The translations under genes and the position numbers were made by a program. From positions 787,501 to 851,500 of the forward strand of contig NW_027305501.1 of assembly GCF_039555335.1 (NCBI RefSeq): DNA of 64,000 bases, in the 5' to 3' direction. Positions within the stretch are counted from its first letter, which is position 1. Every line of letters starts with the position of its first letter. The notes beneath the pieces were generated by a model, which saw only the letters and a list, made by a program, of their open reading frames with translations, ran no database searches and had not been told where the DNA came from. Below are positions 1 to 10,648 of the stretch, piece by piece. The stretch is from Amphiura filiformis. Its lineage: Eukaryota > Echinodermata > Ophiuroidea > Amphilepidida > Amphiuridae.

Positions 1-2217
1 CTACGCGAGCGCCTTGGCATTAGATACGCCCGTACGACGCGCACGGGCTAGCTTGACAACTGACTCCCTTTTTTGTTTACCCAGCATAGCAACGTACCAC
101 ATTTTCACTGATTTTGAGGCCAAATCTTGACCGTTTTCAACCAAATAAAGTTTAAACACGTTCCCGTATATTCATCGATCTCCCGTATGAATTTGGAGAC
201 ATTTGGATCGAAACTGACGGAGCCTTTATAGGCCTACATACATAGATAGATACAACATTCCCCTATTTATAGTAAGACTAGCGGGACACCCGCGCTACGC
301 GCGGGTCCCCGCTAGGTGAGTAAATGGGAGCGTTCACTAAAACGGGAGGAATTACTGAACAGGTAGAATCATTGAAAAGGTAAATTTCATTTATCTGAGT
401 CTGACCCTCTTAAGCCTAAGTTTCCATTTTAGTTTCTTTCTTTCTTTTAGTTTCTTCTACATGGGCCAATTTTGTTCCATTTTTTAAAAACATTTTGCTG
501 CTAAGCTTGCAAATTTCCGTTACCATGTTTTTTATTTACTCAATCCCGTTCCCATTATTTTCTAAATCTGTCCTTTCTTACATTTCCCTGTTGACTTCAT
601 TTTTTATTTGCTGCTTAGCTTGTGATTTCCCGTTTTCATTTTCCCGTTTTTATTTAAATCATCTAATTTTATTAGATTTTATTATTCTTTCCTTCTTTAG
701 CCTATTTTATTCCCGTTTTCATTTTCTTACTGTGACTAACTATAGGCTAACCCACATACTCGTAGGCCTACCTGTTTGTCCTCATTTTGTTTTCTTTTTT
801 AATTACAGTAGGCCTACCTCTTCATGTTGTTTGTACTTTTTAACACACATCTTTTCCCCGTATTTATTACGCCTACGGTCGGTCGTTCACCCGTATTATC
901 GCGCGACTCTGCGTCGTTTACGCGCGACATGGCGTAGTACTGCGTTACCCGCGCGCTATCGCTGCGCTACGCGAGCGGCTTGCCATTAGATACGCCCGTA
1001 CGACGCGCACGGGCTAGCTTGACAACTGACTCCCTTTTTTGTTTACCCAGCATAGCAACGTACCACATTTTCACTGATTTTGAGGCCAATTCTTGACCGT
1101 TTTCAACCAAATAAAGTTTAAACACGTTCCCGTATATTCATCGATCTCCCGTATGAATTTGGCGACATGTGGATCGAAACTGACGGAGCCTTTCCATGAT
1201 ACATAGATACATAGATACATACATAGATACAACATTTCCCTATTTATAGTAAGACTAGCGGGATACCCGCGCTTCGCGCGGGTCCCCGCTAGTGAGTAAA
1301 TGGGAGCGGTCACTATGACAGAAAGAATTACTGAACAGGTAGAATAATTGAAAAGGTACATTTTATTTATTTAAATCTGTCTCTTCTTACATTTCCTTTT
1401 TTCTGCTTAGCTTGTGATTTTCCGTTTCCATGTTATTTATTTATTTAACCCCATTCCAATTATTTTATAAATGTGTTATTTCTAACATTTCCCTTTTAAC
1501 TTCTTTTTTTATTTGCTGCTTGCGATTTCCCGTTTCCATGTTTTTTATTTAATTCTGTTCTCATTATTTTAGCTTCTTTTTTTCTTACATTTCCTGAATG
1601 ATTTCTTTCCTTCTTTGTTTCGTTCCCGTTTCATTTAGTTACTTTAACCCGTTGGCCTATTACTCGTACCTCTTTTGTCATTTTAAAATTTCCATTTTTC
1701 TTTACAGTACCGCTTCATGTTATTTATACAAAACACATTTTTTTCCGTATTTATTACGTCCTCTCATATCGTGTATGCGGACGTGTTCATCCGTTATCAT
1801 AATCCCGTGACCCGTCCATGTACCTTTTTGTCTTTGATTTTCTATTTATTTTTCCTTCTTTCTATATTATCATGTCCACTGGTCTCTGGCTTGCAAGTCG
1901 CGTGGCTCTGTGCCGTTTACGCGCGCATTGGCGTAGTGCGCATTACGCACGCGGCGCTGACGCGCTGCCTGCCAGCTGCAGTTTTTCATAACAAAACCCC
2001 CGTTTTTACCCATATTTTCACTGTTTTTGCAGCCAATTCTTGACCGATTTCAACCAAATAAAGTCGAGGCAATTTCCCGTATATTCCTCGATCTCCCGTA
2101 TGAATTTGGCGACATTTGGATCGAAACTGACGGAGCCTTTTACATAAACCACATACATACATACACACACACATACAACATTTCCCTATTTATAGTAAGA
2201 TAATGATGCGACCATAA
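1..2217. repeat. 966-bp tandem repeat, about 2.3 units
   Basis: The sequence from position 1 (ctacgcgagcg...) recurs at 967, giving a 966-bp period, and a more divergent partial third unit lies at about 1900-2217. Each unit has a conserved block of about 330 bp that starts GC-rich and holds a strong GC hairpin (ACCCGCGC facing GCGCGGGT, near 289-306 and 1268-1285). The rest is T-rich and variable. The predicted reading frames across it are T-rich and not conserved between units, so I see no gene. The family is unknown to me; the array probably continues left of the window. Confidence 0.85.
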
Positions 2218-2237
2218 ACACTCCGAAAACGAAGTTA

Positions 2238-2402
2238 ATGTACATCGGTGAGACAGCACGTTCTTTGGGTGATCGGCTGAAAGAACACACGTCACAGAGC
2301 AAAAGTGCGGTTATGAGACTCCCCCATAATAGGATTGTTAAGAACATAGTGCACGAATTCACCGTGACCTTTCCAGCCATAAACCCGCTTATTGAAGATT
2401 AA
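2238..2402 (+). pseudogene. Relic of a Penelope-like element GIY-YIG endonuclease
   Basis: A 54-codon open stretch begins MYIGETARSLGDRLKEHTS and ends at TAA (2400-2402). The YIGET-R-L-RLKEH pattern is the conserved core of the GIY-YIG nuclease at the C-terminus of Penelope-like retroelements, which nicks target DNA for reverse transcription. The open frame enters from upstream (Lys-Leu before the Met), so the Met is probably internal and not a start. No reverse transcriptase domain lies upstream; instead the 966-bp repeat abuts directly. This is a short, dead 3' fragment. It is divergent from the larger Penelope element at 53.4-56.2 kb, which has YAGET in the same place. Confidence 0.7.
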
Positions 2403-3290
2403 ACCGATATATGCAGTACTAAACCATTATATAGTAATCTATTGTCCAATGCAAATTTATTACCACCTGATAATATTGATCCAATGAGCGACCGAATTGT
2501 CCGCTACGGACGACTAATCCAATCGATAATGACTCTATTGACATGTACGAACGGAGCCCCACTGACCGAGTTTTGGGATATTTTTCACTGGTTTGCAGCT
2601 GTTTGCTGTCATTTACTCATCAAGGCGGAGTACCGTTATTATAAGGACTATGCCAATTATTTAAAGATTGACATGTAGAGAATAAGCCATAATTGATTGA
2701 CAGAAAGTACTAAATTTGTACCTATGACGGTTTTATGACGCCAATCTTCAAAATACGATCAAAAAATGGCTGCCCGGTGAACTAAAATGTGCATAGGACT
2801 AACACGGCGAGTTTTGATAGATGGTAGGTTTTTCTTTTTAATAAAAATATATGTTCCCCCGTTATTAAAGCTTGTACCGGGTTGAAGATTTAGATATTTG
2901 GAAAAGAATAAGTAATTGAAACAGAGAGAAAGTACCAAAATCATAGCTTTTATACTTTTTGATATATGATACTAACTAGTTCATCCCCGATAGCTACGAT
3001 ACAGCGCTACCAGTAGGGTTCAATTGCCTATTGTGAGTGCCCCTGTGTTGTGTGCATACATGTAGTTAACAATAACTGCATGATGAGGAAAGCAAGTCCC
3101 TAAAGGAGTCCATAGCCAACTGACAGTAGAAACAAGTTAAGCTCAACAGAGACGGAGGCCGGGATCTTCCGGGAAATTACGACTGTCTTCTAGAAACACC
3201 AAAATCATCCAAGTGTGAAGAAGACAGTCAGCCAGTCATTACTGCTTGATGGTGGTAACAGTTACATGTAGTTACCGAAAATATGTAGTA
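2403..3290. other. Unassigned intergenic DNA
   Basis: No gene or clear repeat is visible. An open frame at 2442-2678 (78 codons) follows the Penelope relic but shows no domain I recognise and no repeat copy in the window. Confidence 0.5.
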
Positions 3291-3454
3291 GATAAAGGGT
3301 TCAAAACAGACCATTACCATAGATAATCGGTGTCTTGTTGAGGTATGGTGAGCATGTTGAGTCGCTCGGAAGGCGAGACCCGAGACTAACATGCGAACCT
3401 ACCTCAACAAGACACCGATTATCTATGGTAATGGTCTGTTTTGAACCGTTTATC
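3291..3454. repeat. Fold-back MITE with ~60-bp arms
   Basis: The left arm starts GATAAAGGGTTCAAAACAG. The right arm ends with its complement, with one mismatch at the seventh base. The arms match almost perfectly for nearly 60 bp and surround a loop of about 40 bp rich in gcgag motifs. There is no coding capacity. This is a non-autonomous, hairpin-forming element; the superfamily is not determined because no clear target duplication is visible. Confidence 0.85.
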
Positions 3455-4380
3455 TTACATATACGGTGAGCCAAAATAAACGAATTTGTTGTTATGGTTT
3501 ATTCATTTTCCAAAAGACAAACTGGAAAAGCTGATATGATTATCTTGTGTAAGTTTAGGGTTTTCCAAAAATAAAAACACACCGAGACAGTGTAATATTC
3601 TTTCCGTGTGTCCTGCGTTTGAGTCTACGAGTCTTATAGCTTCTTATCTAGAGTCAATTGAAAGTGATTTAATCAAATCAATACAACATTGATTTTAACC
3701 GGAGATTCTATTCAATTCACTTTGTGGTCATGTCCCACTCGATTATACGTATTCGTAATATTAATAATGAATATGTAAATAGTTCAAAGGTCAAAGTGGG
3801 TGTGTTTTACCTAGACATGGCGGTAACTCATTTAACACCATAGAATTTATATTTATCTTTAATATACTTATAGAACAAATGTCCTGAACCAAATCAACGC
3901 ATATTCCTGGGTACCTTCCTCGACCTTTTTTGGTTGGGGTTAGGCCGCAGATTGTTGTAGTTTTTCTACATCTAGTCTTGTGGCCTGTAATGTACTGCAT
4001 TTTAGGTGCAAAATATCCTTGGTTGAACTTAATTTGTAAGACCTCGTGGCTCTTGTTTTGTTACCTACTTTGTCGGAATCTGCGTTAGTTGGGAGAGGGG
4101 GGACAAAGGTAGATTGACATCCTCGTCCTAATTATACAGGCTTTAAGACATAATACAAACTAATTTGCATTATTCAATAAAGGTGTTCTTGGTGTCATTC
4201 AATACACACAAGTATTGTTTACCATCTTCATTTAAATCTAATATGCATAAACTTGCATAATAATTTATGCTGATCGTGTAAAATATATTAAACTTTGATG
4301 CATTTTAAGTTTGTTGAAATGTCCAAAAAGTCAAATAATGTGGCCAGTGTTTCTAAATGTGAACATGTACTTCTCTTGTT
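3455..4380. other. Unassigned AT-rich DNA
   Basis: No gene or repeat structure that I can support. Short reading frames here lack codon structure or domains. Confidence 0.5.
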
Positions 4381-4491
4381 TATCTTGACCTGACCAAGAA
4401 TATCTTGACCTGACCAAGATTATCTTGACCTGACCAAGATTATCTTGACCTGTCCAGATTATCTTGACCTGTCCACATTACTTGATATAAT
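4381..4491 (+). repeat. Minisatellite, ~20-bp unit, five copies
   Basis: Five tandem copies of a unit close to TATCTTGACCTGACCAAGAT. The last two carry the variant TGTCCA. The unit contains TGACCT, the complement of the nuclear-receptor half-site AGGTCA; no function is claimed. Confidence 0.9.
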
Positions 4492-5417
4492 CGACAGTTG
4501 ACCAGACTTTGAACAAAAGAAATACAATAGATAATGGAACAAAAGAAGAGGGCTAGACGTATATTAACAGGTAAATATTTGTTTATTTGCCTTCAGTTTC
4601 CGTTGCAGGTTTTATACTTTTCTTGGTTATGAGCAGAGAAGATGTAAAGAAAGGAGATAGATCCAGCTATCCTCAAACAAAATATGTGTGTTGCCGCGCA
4701 TTCAAAAGCAATCACGCTATTTAGGTTTAACTATAAAATACAACAAAAGGGTTCGAACCCATGACGGGTGGGATACACAAGTTGCTGCTTACTAGTTTTA
4801 GGGAAAGGTCAGTGTCTGTATACCATCAATACTATGCATACCATGCATGTAGATCCTAACATCCAGTTTATTTCAAATAAAATATGACCGAAGTTCCATG
4901 GCAAATAATAATTTTGCACGCTTGGTTACGCTTTCAACCTCTACGATTTATGATACAGACTATTTTCAATTATCAAAATATCTTTATTAGGTTTGCAGGA
5001 AATGACAGGAAAATACATAAAACAATAAAATATAGATGATCAAAAAGCATCCCTTTTCTAACAAAATCCTAAAACACTCTCCTAAATAATTAATATATGT
5101 TCCAAAATGGGCGGATTTTTTTGGAATCTTTACAAAACTACATTTCTTTCTTATAGTATCCACGTGTGGCATCCCTTCAGAGCAACATCAGGTACTTAAC
5201 ACACACGTGTCATACTTTCAAGGGATTAATTCTCTATAGAAACATTGGATATGGTTTCAATTCTGGAGTGAAAATTAATCAACCGTAGTCGGCAACACAC
5301 ATCACATCAAAGGCTACTTTTAAGTAGATGTGTAACTACTTGAGAATAAAGGATATAATTCCGTTCTCCCTCCTTTCTTTACATCGTCTCTGGTTATGAG
5401 GTATTTGGTCAAAATGC
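4492..5417. other. Unassigned AT-rich DNA
   Basis: No coding signal or repeat structure recognised. Confidence 0.5.
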
Positions 5418-5712
5418 TAAATTGAAGGCAAAAACTGCCCTTTTCAAAAGTCACAAAGTAGGCCCATGCTTGTCACAAAAGTTGATTCATGGCTTATTAC
5501 TATTTAAAAAAAATAATGGAAAACCCCATGTGTTTGAGTGCAGTTTAAAATCCTCACCAAGTGAACATTTACTGTAATTTACAGCCATGCAAATCCCCTT
5601 GGTGCAGAGTTCAGCACAGTGAGTTGTAAGATGGTCAGTTCCATTCCTTGCAGTTAACAAGCATAGGCCTACTTTGTGACTTTTGGAAAGGGCACTTTTT
5701 GTCTTCAATTTA
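5418..5712. repeat. MITE with ~50-bp terminal inverted repeats
   Basis: The left end reads TAAATTGAAGGCAAAAACTG and the right end is its complement with a few mismatches. The arms continue through the block around AAAGTCACAAAGTAGGCC. Between them lie about 190 bp with no conserved frame. The TA at each edge could be a TA target duplication, as in Tc1/mariner-type MITEs, but could also be part of the inverted repeat. Confidence 0.8.
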
Positions 5713-6327
5713 GGCTCATTCAGCCCTGAAGTCATGGAAATCTCTCATTTTCACACAGCACTTAGTAAACAGTCATATAATTATTTCAAAGTTAGTTTTG
5801 TTGGTACAAAACGAAACCTTACGATGTTATGACGACATGTTCAGAGGGGGACTTATTTCTTTTGAGGTGTTTATTTAAATGTCGGGTTATATAAATGTCA
5901 TGAAAACATTGTTAAAATGTTGAAAAATTTTTTTTTTAATGTTGTCAAAATGTTATTCTCAAATATTTTTTGCCAAACATTTTTGGAAAATGTTTTGTCA
6001 ACACTTAAACCATTTAAGGCTCATAAGAAATGTAAACCCAATATAACATAACAACCATTACCATATCCACTGATGAATTGGGTGATTTTGCTATGACTAG
6101 TCTAGGCCTATATAGGATTACATAACAATTGTTCAGTTGCGTAAAATTTCTCAGATCATGATAACACTTAAACTATCCGACTTCTTTATTTTCCGCTGTG
6201 ACAGTAAATAACTATCTAGTATTTGCTTTCACAGTAGATCATATGTGTATATCGCCGGGATATATCGCCGGGACAAATCTCACCATGACTTTATGTTATC
6301 AGCATGATTACTATATAATGAAGTATG
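5713..6327. other. Unassigned AT-rich DNA
   Basis: No gene visible. A short direct repeat (atatcgccggga) occurs twice near 6249-6274. Confidence 0.5.
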
Positions 6328-6845
6328 CACAAAAAGTAACGCTGCTGTTATAAATTCGCCTATGGCTTCAGAACTAATAATAATTGTTTTCACAATGTTT
6401 CAACATAAAAAGAAGGATGATTTAACTACGCGCATTTTGATACCCAATTTGTCCAATTGTGTTCAATATTAACAATACAGCAGTGTTTTGAAAAAAAAAA
6501 CCCGAATTTAAAAGTCGCAGCTATTTGCATTGGTTTGAAGTAAGCGCGAAGATAATGGCGGGCTTTTAGTACGTGCTATTATTTTGATAATCTATGGTGC
6601 TACCACTCTGTGTGGTGCTACAGTGCTTGCATAATACCCATTAATCGCTGTAAACTGCAACGTTTAAATTCGGGTATTTTTCTTTAAAAGCACAACTGTG
6701 GTGTTAATATTGAACGACATTTGACAAATGGTTATCAAAATGCGCGTAAATAAATCATCCTTCTTTTTATGTTGAAACATTGTGAAAACAATTATTAGTT
6801 CTGAAGCTATAGGCGTATTTATAATAGCTGCGTTACTTTTTGTGC
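6328..6845. repeat. Large fold-back element, ~190-bp arms
   Basis: The left arm runs from GCACAAAAAGTAACGC at 6328 to about 6520. The complement runs from about 6655 to 6845, with about 135 bp between. The arms differ by scattered substitutions and small indels, so the element is not young. The open frames over it (such as 6664-6876 and 6782-7000) are the two arms read in opposite directions, not genes. Confidence 0.85.
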
Positions 6846-8690
6846 AAACTTTAGTCAAAGGCCATGTGTTTTGCACTCGCTATCCAGAAAAGGGTGGTAT
6901 CTCGAAACCCATACATGGCCTTAAGGGTAGACTAGGCATAATAAAAATTCCCTTAAAAAAGGAATGGGGCGCCCATTGTGAGCTGGACGTGATATGGTGA
7001 ATTCCATGGTGATTAGATTTGGTATTATAATGATTTTTTTCCAAGGGAAGAGTAGAAGATGATCAAATACAAGAGAAATGCTTCATGGAATGAAGCTTTC
7101 GCGTCAATTTGATATTCTGTTGGGTGGGAGTTCTGTTTTGGGGGCCTATTGTAGTGATATTGCTTTGGAATATGAATATTGTTGCATTTCGTTATGCAGG
7201 ACCTAGTGTATATGGATAGTATATATAGAAGATACAAATAAGTACGCTTCCCCCTAGTCATCTATACACTCATTCTTGTCACACAACGAATTTCGACAAA
7301 GTCATGTAAACGTAATTTTGAAAACTTGGGGTCGGCGCGCTCATGCCAGTTTATCCTAAGGTATACTCTGTTGTAGCCCACCAACCCTGTGGCTAAGAGA
7401 GGCTAGGAAATACTTAAACTAATAAAAAAAAATCATACCCTCCTTTCATATCAAACAGTTCCAAGAAATTTACAGGCCTGTTAAAAGGAATCAAGGGTAA
7501 GATCGATCGTTATTTTTTATGAAACGGGCACAGCCCATTTTTTATGTTATTAATTCTGCTAAAAATTAATTAAATAATAACAAAATTACGTCATAATTAT
7601 GACTTTAAGTCGGCCATAGAACTCTATTTAAAACGGACAAAATAGCCATTGGGGTTTCTTTCACTTTACCTTGCTAGGAACCCTTCCCAGCATTTAGGCA
7701 TATTAGATAATATTACTATAAATATTATTTCATTCAGCATTTTTGGTAAACACTAACAAAATGACGTAGGCCTAAATAAGCTGCCCGACACCGACCCGGG
7801 TTAACAACGGTTACGAGTCAAAAGTCGCCTAATTGGGCTACCATATCGCGGGGTAGGCAACTCTGGTTGCAACTGACCTTCAAGCATGGACCCATGGTTC
7901 AACACAATCATGTCTTCCGAATTTATTCCTTTCTCGGCTGACCAGAATTGAACTTCGTTAATTAATGTTTTTTATCAGAGATAGTCGCCACACAGATACT
8001 GAGCTGTGTTCTAATATCTTTGGTCACAATCAGTTAGCAGTCAAGCACATAAACTAATTAGTGATTTCATGATTGGTCAGTGGTTGTGTTGGTCAACCAT
8101 AATTAATTGGTGTTGGTTTAAGGGTTAAATGTGCAAAGGTCACTATGGACCACAATGGTCTCATTCCAGTGGCATATTATCAATAAATTTAATTAAACAA
8201 TCATAGTGCAAAATTTGACCTCAAGTTGCAGAGTATGAGTTTTTGTACTCACATTTTCAAAGGTCATTCAATGAATGTACAAATGCATTGGGGTTAAAGA
8301 ACTGTGCCCTGATAGATGAGCATGTTGTAGATTCTAGTGAATATCATGAATATGGCATGTTCACACTGTAAACAACTAGTTCGTGCGCAAACATGTTCAA
8401 AACATACATAATTAGAATGGTCAAATGCCACCGTCTATCGGGTTCTAAGAGGCGGTGAACTGGTTTAAGCCCGCACAAAGGTCACGGTTTATTTGGTGTT
8501 TTTATAAGTCCATTAATTTTGTTAAAGAATATACGCACACGATTTTATCCCGTGCATATCAGAAAACAATAATAAAATCAAATCCAAGCAAATTGTGGTT
8601 TTATTTCTGAGCTGGGCATAATTTTAGCAAAACAATTGCGGATTAAATCTAGCAAGAGTGAAATTAGAGCTTTTCACAAAGTCATGCCCC
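6846..8690. other. Unassigned AT-rich DNA with one degraded repeat
   Basis: No gene recognised. The stretch around 7575-7680 (ATTATGACTTTAAGTCGG..., TTTCTTTCACTTTACC) resembles, in inverted orientation, 19510-19610 inside the 5.4-kb unit and is probably a degraded relative. Confidence 0.5.
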
Positions 8691-8960
8691 CTCCGTAGAG
8701 GGCGCCCCAAAAAGGTTCATTCTCCAAATCAGGCTCCAAATCATATACTTTGAAAACTTGCTTGATTTATTGTAGTGAATGAGTTATATACGTTTTATAA
8801 AAGTATTGTTGTCTCAGTCCTCTTTACAACATATCTCAAGAACCACAGCACCTACAAAAGTATATATGTGATATTTGAATTTTTCTACACACTCGCTATG
8901 AAGTACCCAATATCACCACAGTTTAAAACAATTGCTAACATTAAAGCCATCTTTTAAAAT
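8690..8960 (-). repeat. Dispersed repeat, copy 1 of 3
   Basis: The block containing TGTCTCAGTCCTCTTTACAAC, the ACCACAG motif and a TATATGTGATATTTGAAT stretch recurs in opposite orientation at 30950-31150 and 34780-35010. The three copies share order but differ by small indels. No coding potential is shared between copies; the 60-codon frame at 8775-8957 is not conserved. Confidence 0.75.
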
Positions 8961-9130
8961 GAGTTTATTCATGGGTTTTTTTTAACTTGATTTTTTGGCA
9001 TATTTGCAATGTTTGCACATGCCCAGTGGCGTAGAATGCTTTTTGACAGCGGGGTTTTGCCATATTGAAGCTGAAAACAATTAAATTCACGTGAAGAGCG
9101 CAAATATTGGCACTTTGTAGGCTTAAAATA

Positions 9131-10648
9131 CAGGGTGTGCCATAAAAAAAAACCCTCGTTGCACCCTTTTTTCTCCTATTTTTGTAGGTTGATCAAATAT
9201 ATTTTTGTATGTAAGAAAAAATAAGTAATTGTAAGTGTAGGGAGCGAATTCCCATCCCACATCCATTTTGCCGACAAGTTAATGACACCTAACCAATAGC
9301 TACCAATTCCATAGCCCATGACATTATTTCGTAAGTTCTACTAAATAAAAGTTAGTAAAAACGATGTCTCGTTCTACTAATTAGTGATTTGTAAGGCATG
9401 TTTAGCGATGCTATTATATTGGTTGGGTATGCCGAACAAGTCTGCTTTACCAATGAAACTGTTCGTACGGCATACGCTTTACGAATTTCAAACCTGCCGT
9501 ACTAACGTTATAAGATCGTAAAAACGATGTCTCTTTCTACTAATCTTGGTTAGTTCGACAGGCTCAACAAAGTTTAGAACTCGTTTGTCTGGTCGAACAA
9601 ATCAATTGTACAATGTGATGTACGATGGTTGTGAAAGTGGAAAACTATGCTAACAGATAATATTTCAAGTTATTTCTCTCAAAATGAGCACTAGATATTG
9701 TATTGATGTGCCACATGTGCAGTGTGCAAAGTCACAACTGCGTCACATCGCATGTAAGCTTACAGCTTTAAGCTTACATGCGATGTGACACAGCATCATG
9801 ACTTTTAGTCTTTACGACCACACTGTACATGTGGCACAGCATTTCTGATCATACAAAAAGAAGCTTACACCATCAATACAATATCTAGTGCTCATTTTGA
9901 GAGAAATAACTTGAAATATTATCTGTTAGCATAGTTTTCCACTTTCAAGTTTGTCGCTGCACAACCGCTACTCGATCAGTCGTCTGCAAGCACGAGCACA
10001 TGATCGAAACAGCGGGAATGTTTAAAACATCGTAAAACCACCAGAGATTTGTAAAACCAAATGGTACAACGAGTTCGTAAACGCCGCGATGACAGCGTTT
10101 ACGAACCATCGATGCTGTACTAAATGTTGCATTGTCGTAGAACTTCCAAATCCAATTGGTAGGACCTACTCCACAACTATTATTCCTTCATTTACGAGTC
10201 TCGCATACGTCTGCTTAGTATACATATATCGTAAGACATCGTAAACCTGGTAGCATGCGCTCAAGCAGTTTATTTTACTAATTTAAATTAGTAGAACACA
10301 ACGAAAAACAAGCTTTTGTTTTCAGTGTAAAGGCCCCCAGCTGCATGCATAAACCCACCGGTAAAGGCCATTCCATAAATAAAGTTGTTATTTTATAAGT
10401 TCTCATTGAGGAATGTTTGATATTCACGCATGGTACGCGTACTTCTTTTCAATCCTTGAAGTATTCAAACCTCCTCCGTGGACAGAGTGAAAAACAGGTA
10501 CATTTCTTTAAAAGAGCATTTGTTCAAAAGTTGTGAGCAGATTAAAATATTTGATTCGGTTTATTAAAGCTAAAAAATAAAGGTTTCTTTACATACCAAA
10601 ATATATTTGATCAGCGTTGTTTGTTTGTTTGCTTTTTGGGACACCCTG
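9131..10648. mobile_element. Mariner-type element relic, TA target duplication, interrupted
   Basis: The ends are CAGGGTGTGCCATAAAAA and TTTTTGGGACACCCTG, each flanked by TA. The subterminal blocks (CCTATTTTTGTAGGTTGATC at the left; CGTGGACAGAGTGAAAAA and TTCTTTACATACCAAAATAT at the right) match the mariner-type element at 52446-56283 in the same family. That copy retains a transposase relic. Here the centre has been replaced by another insertion at about 9335-10297, and no transposase remains. Confidence 0.8.
9335..10297. repeat. Insertion with GTTCTACTAA termini and a central palindrome
   Basis: The ends are GTTCTACTAAATAAAAG and, inverted, GTTCTACTAATTTAAATTAG. Sequence on either side matches contiguous sequence in the 52.4-kb mariner-type element, which supports an insertion. 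Within it, 9637-9947 is a long palindrome: the arms share CACTAGATATTGTATTGATG and CACATCGCATGTAAGCTTAC, with the axis near 9765. The ACGATGTCTC... motif is repeated at 9361 and 9521. No reading frame of note. The exact borders and superfamily are uncertain. Confidence 0.65.

Noticed and set aside
495-989. 164-codon open frame
   Set aside because: It lies in the T-rich part of the 966-bp tandem repeat, is rich in Phe/Leu/Ser and is not preserved in the next unit.
4381-4491. CRISPR-like array
   Set aside because: Units are directly adjacent without unique spacers, and the genome is animal; it is a minisatellite.
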